From Alteromonas sp. BL110 (GTDB lineage: Bacteria > Pseudomonadota > Gammaproteobacteria > Enterobacterales > Alteromonadaceae), in NCBI RefSeq assembly GCF_003443615.1, contig NZ_CP031967.1, positions 1,054,001 through 1,118,000 of the forward strand: 64,000 nt of DNA, given 5' to 3'. A model generated the notes under the pieces. It saw nothing but the letters and a program-made list of their open reading frames with translations, ran no database searches and had not been told where the DNA came from. Shown here piece by piece: positions 53,921-63,800 of this stretch; within the stretch, counting starts at the first letter, position 1; each line of letters begins with the position of its first letter. Position numbers and translations under genes: made by a program.

Positions 53921-54463
53921 TTAACCGCGCCGGCGTTTTTTACCACGCTTATGCGGGGCTACATTTTGGCGCTGTTGAGGTCGATGTTGCGCAGACATAA
54001 CTACAGGCGAGAATTCTTTCATCACTCGTCTGTATACATCTCGCTTGAACGACACAACATTTCTAATGGGATACCAGTAACTTACCCACCTCCAATCATC
54101 AAATTCAGGATGGCCCGTTTTAAGCACATTAACATCGCGCTCGTTGCAATCTAGCTGCAACAAGAACCATTTTTGTTTTTGCCCTATACAAACAGGGTTG
54201 CTGCCTTGTCGAATTAATCGCTTCGGTAGCTTATATCTAAGCCAGTTACGGGTAACACTTAAAATGGTGACATCTTTCGGTGTCAGCCCTACTTCTTCGT
54301 GAAGCTCGCGGTACATAGCTTGTTCAGCAGATTCCCCTTCATCAATTCCGCCTTGAGGGAACTGCCATGAATGTTGACCATAACGTCTTGCCCAAAATAC
54401 TTGACCCATTTTGTTGCAAATCACTATGCCCACATTCGCACGGAATCCATCGGCATCTATCAC
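53921..54463 (-). CDS. rppH: RNA 5'-pyrophosphohydrolase RppH
   Basis: Near collinear with E. coli Rpp[39 protein letters not shown], the Nudix residues in [24 protein letters not shown] and [14 protein letters not shown], and a basic tail rich in Arg and Lys. It removes pyrophosphate from mRNA 5' ends and starts decay by RNase E. The frame runs to an ATG at 54502, but the GTG at 54463 has GGGAG five bases upstream and matches the E. coli N-terminus (VIDADGF for MIDDDGY), so I use it; this gives 180 residues. mutH is divergent, as in E. coli and Vibrio. Confidence 0.95.
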   Translation of the reverse strand: MIDADGFRANVGIVICNKMGQVFWARRYGQHSWQFPQGGIDEGESAEQAMYRELHEEVGLTPKDVTILSVTRNWLRYKLPKRLIRQGSNPVCIGQKQKWFLLQLDCNERDVNVLKTGHPEFDDWRWVSYWYPIRNVVSFKRDVYRRVMKEFSPVVMSAQHRPQQRQNVAPHKRGKKRRRG

Positions 54464-54575
54464 ATAGACTCCCGGGCACACTATACTTGTATATGTTTTC
54501 ATTCTTCCACAAACTATGCTCCAATCATAGTCTTAATGTTCGCCTTCGCTTTTAAACAGGAAATTAACCACCGTT

Positions 54576-55253
54576 ATGCAACCCCCTTCATCGCCTCCCT
54601 CTTCACCAGACACTCTTTTAGCGCGATGTCACGCCATTGCGGGTTTAACTTTGGGAGAGTTGGCTGACATGGCCAATGTTGCCATCCCTGCCAATTTACA
54701 GCGTCACAAAGGATGGCCAGGCATGCTTATTGAAAAATGGCTAGGCGCAAGCGCAGGTTCAAAGCCTCAACAGGACTTCCCTGAGTTAGGCATAGAACTT
54801 AAAACTATCCCCATCGATGCAAACTTTTCGCCACTAGAAACTACTTATGTCTGTTTTGCGCCCCTTTTAATGGCGCCGGGAATTACGTGGAAAACCTCGA
54901 ATGTGCGAAACAAACTACAGCAGGTGTTGTGGCTACCCATTGAAGGCGACAGAGCCATTCCTTTAGCACATCGGCGTGTGGCTACTGGGTTTTACTGGCG
55001 CCCCAATGAGATTGAAGACACAATACTCAAGCATGATTGGGAAGAGTTGGTAGAGCACATTGCTACGGGACAGGTGGAATCTATTACTTCTCGACAAGGC
55101 GAGGCACTTCATATTCGCCCTAAAGCAGCTAACGGTAAGGTGCTTACTGATGCATTAGGACCAGAGGGTCAGCGTATTAAAACTCGCCCTAGAGGCTTTT
55201 ACTTGCGCAAAACCTTTACCCACCAAATACTGCGCAATGCATTTGGTGTTTGA
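54576..55253 (+). CDS. mutH: DNA mismatch repair endonuclease MutH
   Basis: The catalytic D-x6-E-x-K signature is seen as DFPELGIELK near residue 67-76, preceded by the family stretch HKGWPGMLIEKWLGASAGSK and followed by FYWRPNEIEDTILKHDWEE. The end, RGFYLRKTFTHQILRNAF, matches the known C-terminus. MutH nicks the unmethylated strand at hemimethylated GATC after MutS/MutL activation, so the organism should use Dam-directed repair. 225 residues, the E. coli length is 229. A short terminator stands at 55266-55284. Confidence 0.96.
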   Translation: MQPPSSPPSSPDTLLARCHAIAGLTLGELADMANVAIPANLQRHKGWPGMLIEKWLGASAGSKPQQDFPELGIELKTIPIDANFSPLETTYVCFAPLLMAPGITWKTSNVRNKLQQVLWLPIEGDRAIPLAHRRVATGFYWRPNEIEDTILKHDWEELVEHIATGQVESITSRQGEALHIRPKAANGKVLTDALGPEGQRIKTRPRGFYLRKTFTHQILRNAFGV

Positions 55254-55265
55254 AGTACACGTTGC

Positions 55266-55284
55266 AAGCGTAATAACGCTTTTT
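55266..55284 (+). terminator. short intrinsic terminator after mutH
   Basis: AAGCGT-aata-ACGCTT followed by TTT. It touches the stop of the convergent regulator gene. Confidence 0.6.
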
Positions 55285-56362
55285 ACTTTGTAGGCGCGGT
55301 ATTCAAATGCTTTACGAGGTACTCGCTTAAAAATTTCTCTGAATTAACGCCAAGACGTTTTGCTACAGCTTCTAGTTTAGCGTCACTGTGAAGCAGTACT
55401 TTTTTCGCGTACTCCAGGCGATAGTGGAATATAAACCGCCTAAAGTTTTTCTTTTCAGTAAGCTGAAGCGCAATAGCCAAAGATGTAGGGTCGATATCAG
55501 CCCCTTTGCAAAATTCACTGAGCGTAAGGAAACGGGTCTTATAGGCTTTTGACTCAATGGTATAGCGCTCTGCTTTAGAAATAATACTGCTTATCTCATA
55601 GGGTGTGGCTTTGCCTTCATCCAGTCGTTCGTAGTTTAGTGGTGAAGGCGCAGTTCGGCGAATAAAGGTCAATGAAAACAATACCACTAACAGCGCACAA
55701 CCAATCATTAAGTGATGAAAGCTTTCCCAAAAAGGTACGGGGAAAAAGCCAAAGGTTGCGGCGGTAACAAGTAAAATACTCATGAAGGCAACACCGACTA
55801 AGCTCCCCATTACACCGGCTAGCTTAGGCATTTTTAAATTTTTAATGTCCACCGCCTGCTCAGGTAAATGTCTGTGATACATTTGAATGTGTTCAGTAAT
55901 AAGAATGCCAATAAGCAAAACACTGAATCCTGTTAGAAGTGAAGCAAAATAGGCAGGCCATAGCAATAAAGGGTTACCGCTCGGCGACGATGAAAGCCAT
56001 TGTTGCTTGTCATCAATCGGTATGAGGAGCACGGTACACTGAAAAACTGCCGTCACCACTGCAGGCCACCATAGCCGTTTTCTTGCCGTTGGATAAGCTA
56101 ATAGCATAGGCTTTATGGCGCGATAACAACAAGTAATTGCGATTACCGCAAACACGTCAGATAAACCATACAAGATAGCTAATACGCTCGCCTGAGCTAT
56201 TCTCAGCCATTCATCTAGCATAAATAGTGGCCAGCAAATAAACGCGCCGATTAGCCAGCGCATGCTGCTTAAATTTACTTTCTGAACGAACAGGCGCGCA
56301 AAACAGAAAATATAAACGCCCAGTAGCGAATAAAGAAAGTATTCATAGTAGTTTGAAGTCAT
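55283..56362 (-). CDS. membrane-anchored AraC-like transcription regulator
   Basis: Seven hydrophobic segments over about 230 residues (SLLGVYIFCFARLFV, LIGAFICWPLFMLDEWL and further) lead by a short linker to a C-terminal DNA-binding part of about 110 residues. This shows an AraC-like order: LTLSEFCKGADIDPTSLAIAL (first HTH) and FRRFIFHYRLEYAKKVLLHS ... EAVAKRLGVNSEKFLSEYLV (second). It stops a little short of the usual AraC end (the last FxxxFK part is reduced to FLSEYLVKHL). Membrane-fused AraC proteins sense signals directly in the membrane; the target is unknown. It converges with mutH. Confidence 0.75.
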   Translation of the reverse strand: MTSNYYEYFLYSLLGVYIFCFARLFVQKVNLSSMRWLIGAFICWPLFMLDEWLRIAQASVLAILYGLSDVFAVIAITCCYRAIKPMLLAYPTARKRLWWPAVVTAVFQCTVLLIPIDDKQQWLSSSPSGNPLLLWPAYFASLLTGFSVLLIGILITEHIQMYHRHLPEQAVDIKNLKMPKLAGVMGSLVGVAFMSILLVTAATFGFFPVPFWESFHHLMIGCALLVVLFSLTFIRRTAPSPLNYERLDEGKATPYEISSIISKAERYTIESKAYKTRFLTLSEFCKGADIDPTSLAIALQLTEKKNFRRFIFHYRLEYAKKVLLHSDAKLEAVAKRLGVNSEKFLSEYLVKHLNTAPTK

Positions 56363-56421
56363 CAGCGCCCTCCTTCCCTGAGATAAAATCGGCTAACGCA
56401 ATACGGGTCCAGCGACATGGG

Positions 56422-57927
56422 TTACCAGTAGATTTCACGTTGCATAGCCACAGTGCGCGTTCGCTCCATAATTCGAATTAACGTACTGAGTTTCTCTGCT
56501 GTCCATTTGCGTACCTCATCGTGAGAGTCCACTTCCGCATCGTCTATTGATTGCTTCAGCATGAGCAGTGCGTTCAGCTCATCAATACCGGTAAGCAAGT
56601 CTAACCAGGGCGCACGAAAGTTACCCCGCTCTTCAACAAACAGATCGCCAAGCAAAAAGCCACTCCATAGGGTTTGCCTTAGCATTATTTCCACTGCACT
56701 GTAATTAGCTGGCCCCATGGTTTTACTCAGGGGCATGCTTTGTTGCACGGTTTGCCACCCTTGCGACAACCATCCTTTTGCATGATCAAGTACAGGGTGG
56801 TCAAATCCCGTTGCTACCTTTTGCCAAGGCTTATTTTGTATAAGACTTATAGCGTGAAGTTTAATATCTGTAGCGTCATTGTCGAAAAATAACTTTTCAG
56901 GCTCGTGGGCCTGCATTAAACCGGTTTGTCGCCCTTGCAGGTAGCTTACTACCGCTGGGTGTTTGCTTAAGGTTTTGTTAAACATGCTCTTTTTAGACAG
57001 TAAGTAACGCAAGCTCTGTAAATCGTCTTGCCAGCCCCACTTTTGCGCATGGGTTACCAGTTTTTTATGCAGGGCTAATAGCTCTGGGCACTGCAAAACA
57101 GGTAGATAAAGCGACACACTCTGCAGCAGCAACCTAACGCTTTTAGCAACCTCAGCCAGCATTTTTATCGAGCCGCTCTCGCAGAATACATGCTCGTGAT
57201 GCTGCCAATGTGCCAGAGCCGTCTGCACGGCTTGGCCAAATGCCTCTTCAGTAGTGGTGGTTTCCTCAAGGGCTAAAAAGTCTGGTAGGTGACGCACCTT
57301 AGCGTTAAAGCCGTGGAGTAATTGATAGCCTTGAGCGGCTTTTGACACATCGCTTAGACGCACTGGCATATTGTCGTTTATTAGCACAGCGAGAGAAAAC
57401 AGACTGTTGAGATCCCCTGACATCAACTCAAGCTCAATCTCATTGATGGGAGAGCTGGCTTTATCCGTACTCGCCTCACCGCAGTCTAAGACAATTTCAA
57501 CCAGGCTATCGCCTAAAGCAACCACATAAGCATTGCGCGTAAAGTGTGTACTAAACTGTTTAGATAGACTCGCATTCTTTGTTGTGATGTCCCAACCTTC
57601 GGGCCATACATTTGACTCGAACAACGTGAGATCCGGTCTTGCGTTATCAAGACTTACGTTATATTCCATGCGTTTGTGCAAGCCACCGCTTACCACACCA
57701 TTGGTCTTAAGCGTTTGTTCATACTCGCCGTTATTACCACGCACCCGAAAGCCCATTTTGTTATTTTGAAAGTCGAGCTTATCCGTATCGTAATAGTCAT
57801 TCTCTAAGCGCATTTCGCGGTGAGAATTAACCTGGATATTGTGTTTTTCAAAAAGAGGGAGTACGCGTTGGGTAAACGCTTGGTGAGCATTGTCACCCGT
57901 TACAAATTTTAATTCTATTTCTGACAT
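56422..57927 (-). CDS. CYTH-CHAD inorganic triphosphatase (YgiF-like)
   Basis: The CYTH tunnel enzyme domain occupies about residues 1-205: the ExExK strand EIELKF starts the protein, then NDYYDTDKLDFQ and MGFRVRGNN, and EIELELMSGD near the end of the domain. The CHAD helical domain follows (LLQSVSLYLPVLQ, MLRQTLWSGFLLGD) with fewer His than usual. E. coli YgiF hydrolyses inorganic triphosphate. The chosen ATG at 57927 gives the start MSEIELKF; an upstream frame from 57942 adds five residues. Its divergent neighbour is a YgiM-like gene, the E. coli order. Confidence 0.9.
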   Translation of the reverse strand: MSEIELKFVTGDNAHQAFTQRVLPLFEKHNIQVNSHREMRLENDYYDTDKLDFQNNKMGFRVRGNNGEYEQTLKTNGVVSGGLHKRMEYNVSLDNARPDLTLFESNVWPEGWDITTKNASLSKQFSTHFTRNAYVVALGDSLVEIVLDCGEASTDKASSPINEIELELMSGDLNSLFSLAVLINDNMPVRLSDVSKAAQGYQLLHGFNAKVRHLPDFLALEETTTTEEAFGQAVQTALAHWQHHEHVFCESGSIKMLAEVAKSVRLLLQSVSLYLPVLQCPELLALHKKLVTHAQKWGWQDDLQSLRYLLSKKSMFNKTLSKHPAVVSYLQGRQTGLMQAHEPEKLFFDNDATDIKLHAISLIQNKPWQKVATGFDHPVLDHAKGWLSQGWQTVQQSMPLSKTMGPANYSAVEIMLRQTLWSGFLLGDLFVEERGNFRAPWLDLLTGIDELNALLMLKQSIDDAEVDSHDEVRKWTAEKLSTLIRIMERTRTVAMQREIYW

Positions 57928-58099
57928 GGTTGCGCTAAGCACAGCTTATTATGCTGACACCTTACCTTTGTCGCTCACTTTTCGCAATGTTGCTGCTGTT
58001 AAACACGTCGTTTAAATTAGACAAAAGTGGAACAAACTTGCCTTTATCGCGGTCAACCAATACCATCTTCACGTTTTAAATTCTAAAATTGGACTTCAT

Positions 58100-58702
58100 A
58101 TGATTCGAAAGTGGTTAGCAGCAGCCCTTATTGCGTGCTCTTTTCAAGCATTTTCGCTACAAGATACCGCTGATTTAGAAGCATCTTCTTCGCATTATAT
58201 TAGAGATGACTTGTTTATCTTTATGCATACTGGACCTGGTCGTAATTATCGTATCCTAGGTTCTATTGAAGCTGGTACACCTATTACTGTGCTTTCCCGC
58301 GACAATGATGCTGAATTCACGCAAATTACCGACGACGAAGGACGTAAAGGCTGGGTTGAAAGTAAATTTGTGTCTAATACTATGTCGCAAGCTGAACAGC
58401 TTCCTATTGTTAGTGAGAAGCTTGCTGAAAGCCAAAGCGGTCTTCAAGCTGCGCAATCAGAAAACGCCAGACTTCGTCAGCAGCTTAACGATGCTCGCCA
58501 AAAGGTGTCTAAACTTACCACCACAAACGACGAGCAAGCGTCTCAAATTATTCGTTTAACCGCCAAGGTTGAAAGCGCGAATAAAGATGAGCTTGTTACT
58601 TGGTTTACTCGCGGTGGCATAGTGGCAGGCGTGGGGATATTGCTTGGTGTAATGCTAACCTATCTGCCTAAGCGCAAACGCAGAAACAGCGAATGGATGT
58701 AG
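58100..58702 (+). CDS. YgiM-like SH3-domain protein (TIGR04211 family)
   Basis: Signal peptide (LAAALIACSFQAFS), bacterial SH3 domain at about residues 30-95 (YIRDDLFIFMHTGPGRNYRI, LGSIEAGTPITVLSRD, GRKGWVESKFVS), a coiled coil of about 60 residues (LAESQSGLQAAQSENARLRQ) and one C-terminal membrane helix (GGIVAGVGILLGVMLTYL) with a basic tail. This is the layout of E. coli YgiM. The protein should be anchored at the inner membrane with the SH3 domain in the periplasm, possibly bound to cell wall. Next to the CYTH-CHAD gene, divergent, as in E. coli. Confidence 0.9.
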   Translation: MIRKWLAAALIACSFQAFSLQDTADLEASSSHYIRDDLFIFMHTGPGRNYRILGSIEAGTPITVLSRDNDAEFTQITDDEGRKGWVESKFVSNTMSQAEQLPIVSEKLAESQSGLQAAQSENARLRQQLNDARQKVSKLTTTNDEQASQIIRLTAKVESANKDELVTWFTRGGIVAGVGILLGVMLTYLPKRKRRNSEWM

Positions 58703-58731
58703 TGCTAGTATTTATAAAAAATGCTTAAACG

Positions 58732-58764
58732 AAAAAAACGCCGATGTAAACATTGGCGTTTTTT
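58732..58764. terminator. bidirectional terminator
   Basis: AAAAAACGCCGATGT pairs with ACATTGGCGTTTTTT (one G-T pair) between the convergent YgiM-like and histidine kinase genes. The A-run on the left arm gives a T-run for the leftward strand. Confidence 0.88.
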
Positions 58765-58830
58765 GTAGGTGCCTTTGGGGGGCTATCAATAATAGTATAT
58801 TTACTTATTCGTGCGTGCCCTGTTTGCAGG

Positions 58831-60165
58831 TTACTGTAGCTTAAGCACAACACCATACCCCTTTGCCTCAGAGTCCGTATCTCCTCGGCTTCTAGGTGTA
58901 TCCCGAGCAATGACTTTCTTGTGTGAATATCCCCATTCTAGCTTCGCACATAACTTATCAATGAGTTTTAAGCCTATTCCAAAACCGCCATCTAATTTAC
59001 TATTTTGCGTTACCGATAAGGAAGTACTTTCGTCTTGCTCTACGCCATTTTCTTCATTAAGCACGGTAAGCGTTGAATCTGAAAGCGTGATAGTGACATT
59101 GCCTTGCTGCGTGTGCTGGTAAGCATTTCGAATAACGTTTCCTATCACTATTTCGCTCGCTGTTTTCGGTAGCAATAGTACACATTCACTCAAGTGTAAA
59201 TGCACATTCACCTCTTTACCTGACAGCAAATACATTAAGTCTTGGCTAAGTGCCTCAACCATCGTTTTTAAATTGACTTTTTCTTTGGGCAGCGCTGTCT
59301 CTTCATTTCTTCCTAACCACAATAAAGTTTCTGTCAAATCTGCCATGGTTTTTGAGGCATGATCCACCCGTGCTAGTGCGTTATTGCCTTTGGTATTCCC
59401 ACTATCTATCACTCGGTGCAGCAATGCTGCACTACTTCTAATAACGGCAATGGGCGTTCTAAGTTCGTGACTGGCGTGATTGACAAACTCCCGCTCTCGG
59501 TTAAGCGTAGTACGTACGTTTTGCAAGCTGCCGTGTATTATCGCCGCAAGCGCGTTAAGCTCCTTGTAGCGAAATTCTGGAATAGGCTTGTCGAGTTCTT
59601 TCTCATCAAGGGAGGCCGCCCAGCGTTGCAATGATTCTATGGGACGGGACACGCTGCGCATTAGAAATAGCAGCGCGACAGAAAAGGAAATAAGCGCAGC
59701 GACACCTACAATAGCACTGTAAATGGTATGGTTTATTCTCACGTGTTTTTTGCCATCAGACGGAGGCGCGAAAAATATTTGGGTAACATAGCGCTGGTTG
59801 CCATCATCTAACGGGACCAATACCGCAAAATGCGCCGAAACAGGGCGAGAAAACCAATCAGGTTTGTTGATATTTTTTAATAACGTATATGGCTTAAAGC
59901 TGGTTTTGGAAAAACTTTGCTTTACCTCATCAGGCAAATCATCGTAATGAGCATAAACGTGCAAATCGAGGATCTGCGCATGATTGTTCTTATCAAGCTC
60001 TGTACTTTTTGCGGCCCGAATCATGGTATTTCTCAGCATGCCGTCCATTCCATCGAAAAAGCTATCACTACTTTGTATAGAAAAGAGCACAATGACTATG
60101 GTCGCTAAACTCAGTAACGACCATAAAACGTAGCGTCTTAAGCTAATGCGAAGGCCGTTTACCAT
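58831..60165 (-). CDS. two-component sensor histidine kinase
   Basis: An N-terminal membrane helix (VLWSLLSLATIVIVLFS), a periplasmic domain of about 120 residues, a second helix (YSAIVGVAALISFSVALLFL), a HAMP-like linker, HisKA with FVNHASHELRTPIAVIRS (phosphorylated His), and HATPase with VIGNVIRNAYQHT and FGIGLKLIDKL. This is a QseC/EnvZ-type kinase of 444 residues. It is encoded directly after its response regulator (TAATG overlap), and both after an RND pump, so it probably senses a compound or envelope stress that the pump handles. Confidence 0.92.
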   Translation of the reverse strand: MVNGLRISLRRYVLWSLLSLATIVIVLFSIQSSDSFFDGMDGMLRNTMIRAAKSTELDKNNHAQILDLHVYAHYDDLPDEVKQSFSKTSFKPYTLLKNINKPDWFSRPVSAHFAVLVPLDDGNQRYVTQIFFAPPSDGKKHVRINHTIYSAIVGVAALISFSVALLFLMRSVSRPIESLQRWAASLDEKELDKPIPEFRYKELNALAAIIHGSLQNVRTTLNREREFVNHASHELRTPIAVIRSSAALLHRVIDSGNTKGNNALARVDHASKTMADLTETLLWLGRNEETALPKEKVNLKTMVEALSQDLMYLLSGKEVNVHLHLSECVLLLPKTASEIVIGNVIRNAYQHTQQGNVTITLSDSTLTVLNEENGVEQDESTSLSVTQNSKLDGGFGIGLKLIDKLCAKLEWGYSHKKVIARDTPRSRGDTDSEAKGYGVVLKLQ

Positions 60166-60899
60166 TAATCAGTTTCCTTATTTTCGCTTACTGGTAATGT
60201 GTCATTAAAACCCTCATTTGCCGTTTGGTCAGTTTTTAGCGCAGCACAAAACCCTGCGCCCGGTACGGCTTTAATTTCTATGTTTGCGTTAGCTTGCGCT
60301 AGCGATTTGCGCAAATTGTGAAGGTGGACTTTTAGTGCATTACTTTCGGGTGCATCCTCTCCCCAAACCGCATCAAGTAACCGCTGTCGTGACATAACCT
60401 TTCCGTGCTGCTGCAATAATGTTTTTAGTAAGGTATAGCCAGTAGGACTTAGCTTAATAGGCGTGTTATTAACATTGACCACCTCGCTGCCCAATTCTAA
60501 ACTTACATTACCGAGGCTCAACTTTTTCACCTGCGATGAGCGCCTGTGCGCCAGCACTGAAACCCGTGCTACCAGTTCAGGCATATCAAAAGGTTTTACT
60601 AGATAATCATCAGCTCCCTTTTCAAATCCTTCGAGCTTATTTTCCAACTGATCTCGGGCGGTGAGCATAATGATAGGGGTATCGTTGCCGTCACCGCGCA
60701 CTTTTTCGCATACGCTTAAGCCATCGAGCTTTGGTAAATTGATGTCTAACACCACAACATCAAACGGGTGTTTTTGAATAAATGACAGGGCGGCTATACC
60801 GTTCGCAGCGTGGTCGCATACCATGTCTTCAAGCTCTAAATAGTCGATGATATTGCCAGCGAGGCCCATATCATCTTCCACTAGTAACACGCGAATCAT
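60165..60899 (-). CDS. OmpR-family response regulator
   Basis: Receiver domain (VLLVEDDMGLAGNIID, phosphorylation Asp in VVVLDINLPKLDG, Lys in DYLVKPFD) and a winged-helix DNA-binding domain (LSPTGYTLLKTLLQQHGKVM, LLDAVWGEDAPESNALKVHL). The C-terminal tail extends about 20 residues past the domain. The start overlaps the end of the RND pump gene by 29 bp, and its stop overlaps the kinase start by one base, so the three are one operon. It probably controls the pump's own promoter, which lies beyond the right edge. Confidence 0.93.
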   Translation of the reverse strand: MIRVLLVEDDMGLAGNIIDYLELEDMVCDHAANGIAALSFIQKHPFDVVVLDINLPKLDGLSVCEKVRGDGNDTPIIMLTARDQLENKLEGFEKGADDYLVKPFDMPELVARVSVLAHRRSSQVKKLSLGNVSLELGSEVVNVNNTPIKLSPTGYTLLKTLLQQHGKVMSRQRLLDAVWGEDAPESNALKVHLHNLRKSLAQANANIEIKAVPGAGFCAALKTDQTANEGFNDTLPVSENKETD

Positions 60900-63800
60900 T
60901 TACCGTACTCTCCGTTAAGGGTTTAACCAAATACTTTGCCATTAAACGGCTTACATCATCATAAATTAACAGTAATGCCGGGATTAATAAAAGCGTGATG
61001 ACGGTGGCAAACAAAATACCGTAACCCAATGACGCCGCCGCCGGAATTAAGAATTGCGCCTGTACCGAAGTTTCCCCCAAAATAGGGTATAAGCCTACAA
61101 AGGTAGTGATTGAGGTCAAAAGGACAGCACGCAAGCGACTGGTACACGCTTCAATTACCGCCGATTCCACCGCCATTCCCTCTTCTCGCAAGGCGTTAAA
61201 TCGAGAAACTAACAACAAGCTATCGTTAACCACCACGCCACTGAGCGCCAATATGCCGTTTAGCGACAGTAGGCTTATCATCAGTCCATTTGACCAGTGC
61301 CCGATAATAGCGCCAACAATACCAAAGGGGATTGCAGTCATAATAATGAGCGGCTGCACGTAAGATTTGAGCGGTATTGCCAACAACGCAAAAATAGACA
61401 ACAAGGCTAAGATGAACACGCTTTCCATTGAGCTTTGCGTTTCCGCTTGCTGCTCAGCTTCCCCGGCAAAGTAAAGCGATAAATCTTGGTATTGACGTTC
61501 TAACTGAGGTACAAACTCACTATTAAGATAGTTAACTAACTCTGTAGAAGTAATAACATCGCTATCTACCGACGCACTCACGGTAAGGGCGCGTAGGCCA
61601 TTAATACGTACAACCTGTTTTTCTTGTACATCTTGAATAACATTCGCCACTACAGAAAGTGGCACCACTGTGCCATCGTCTAGACGTACTTGGCTATTCA
61701 TTACGTCTGACGGGTTCATCCTTTCCTTTTCAGGATAACGCACCCGCACTTTCACTTCATTTTTATCGCGCAAATAGCGCTGAACAATTTCTCCACCAAA
61801 TGCTTTTAATAGCTGCTGCGATAAGCTTTGCGTATTTAGTCCCAACGCTCGTCCTTCGGGAGTAAGTTCGAAACGCATCATGGCTTCACCGGGTGTTAGC
61901 GAGCTCTCTACCGCATACACGCCGTCAATACTGTTGAGCACCTCAACAAAGGCGTCATTAGCAGCAGTCAGGGTATCGTCGTTTATGCTTTTAATTTCAA
62001 TGTTAAACCCGTCGACTATCTCTCGTCGAGAGCGTATTTTAAGGCTTTTAACGCCCTCTAAATTGCCGGTTAGCGCATTCCAGCGTGCCGACAGCTCGTC
62101 CAAAGAATAAGAAGAATCTTCATCAAGCGATATAGTGATTGTGCCGCTTTGATCCCCACTTGCCGTTACTTGCAAACTACTAATACCACTTTTATCTGCG
62201 CCGTTTTCTTGAGTTAATTGGCGGTCTGCCTCAAGTGCGTTTTGCTCTAGCAGCATTAAGTTGCGCTCGTTTTGCCCATAGCTGGCATCGCTGTAAAGCG
62301 ACATGTTGGCCGAAACGGTATCGCCTTGCATACTGGGGAAGAAGCTCACCCTTATCGCGCCTGTAAGCGGTAAGCTAACCACCATGACAAACAAGGCGAT
62401 AAACAAGAGTACGGCTGCATAGCGGTAGGCTACAGTGACTCTCAACACCCGTCGATATACGCGGTAGTTAAACCACTGAAGTCCACCATCTGCTTTTTGC
62501 TGCACTTTATTCCACAGGCCGCCCATTCCCTTCCGAGCTTTTTGCTTAGTTGGTAGATGAGCTAAATGGGAGGGCAAGATTAGTTTTGATTCCACCACCG
62601 ACAACAACAAGCACAAGGTAACGATAGTGCCAAACTGTGAGTACAAGGTACCCAAGCCGCCAGATACGTTCGATAAAGCGAAGAAAGTTGCTACCGTGGT
62701 TAACACCCCAAACAGTGTGGGCACCGCTACTTTATGGGTACCTAAAATTGTATTTTGCAGTGTATCGCCGTGCTGTTTTCGCGTGGCGTAAATGCTCTCC
62801 CCCACCACAACGGCATCGTCCACCACAATGCCTAGGGCCATAATAAAACCGAATGTGGTCATCTCGTTTAACGTCATTCCCGTGTAACTATCGGTCATGA
62901 AGTACAAGGTCCCGAAAAAGATAAACGGCAAGCCGGCCGCCACCCAAAAAGCGACGCGTAAATTAAGAAACACCGCAAGGGTGACAAAAACCAACACAAT
63001 GCCCATGAGTGCGTTACTAGTGAGTAGCTCCAAACGCTCGGTAATCAACGTGCTTTTGTCATACCAGGTTTCAATTTCTACGCCTTCAGGCAGTAAGCCT
63101 TTGTCGTGCCAAGCGTCCACGACTTCGTGAGCCTGCTGCACCATTTTGGTTACGTCGCCGTATTCGTCCATGAGTACCTGAATACCATACCCATTGGTTC
63201 CGTTGTAGCGGGCCAAGTAATAGCTGTCATCGGCAAACATATCGCGCACTATGGCGACATCGCCAACGGTAAGTATGACGCCATTTACATCGGTGATGAG
63301 CGGAATGTCGGCAAAGTCTTTCGCCCAATAAGACTGCTCAGAGGCTTTTAAGCGAATGACCTTCTCTTTGTTACGCAAACTAGTTGTAAGGGCGGTATTA
63401 GATTCTTGATTTACTGCATCTGCGACATCTGACAGCGTTAACCCATAGGCCTGTAGCTTACCTTCATCTATCTCAATAGACATCATGGGTTCGACAAAGC
63501 TGCCCGCACTGACTTCTCGAATGTCATCTTTTGCCAACAAATCACGTTCTAATTGTTCACCTAGATACTGAAGTGTAGCGTGATCCACATCACCATAAAG
63601 CTGCACCCAAATAGCGTGTTCTTGACGACGCGCTTTGCTGATAACGGGGTTTTCGGCATCAGATGGGAAGTTAGAAATACTGTCTACTTCGGTTTTGATG
63701 TCGTTGAAAAGCGTATCTAAATCGTATTCGGTTTCTTTTTCCACCTGTACACTTGCGCCGCTGGCGTTCGAGGTAGAGGTAATTCGCTTAATACCGGGAA

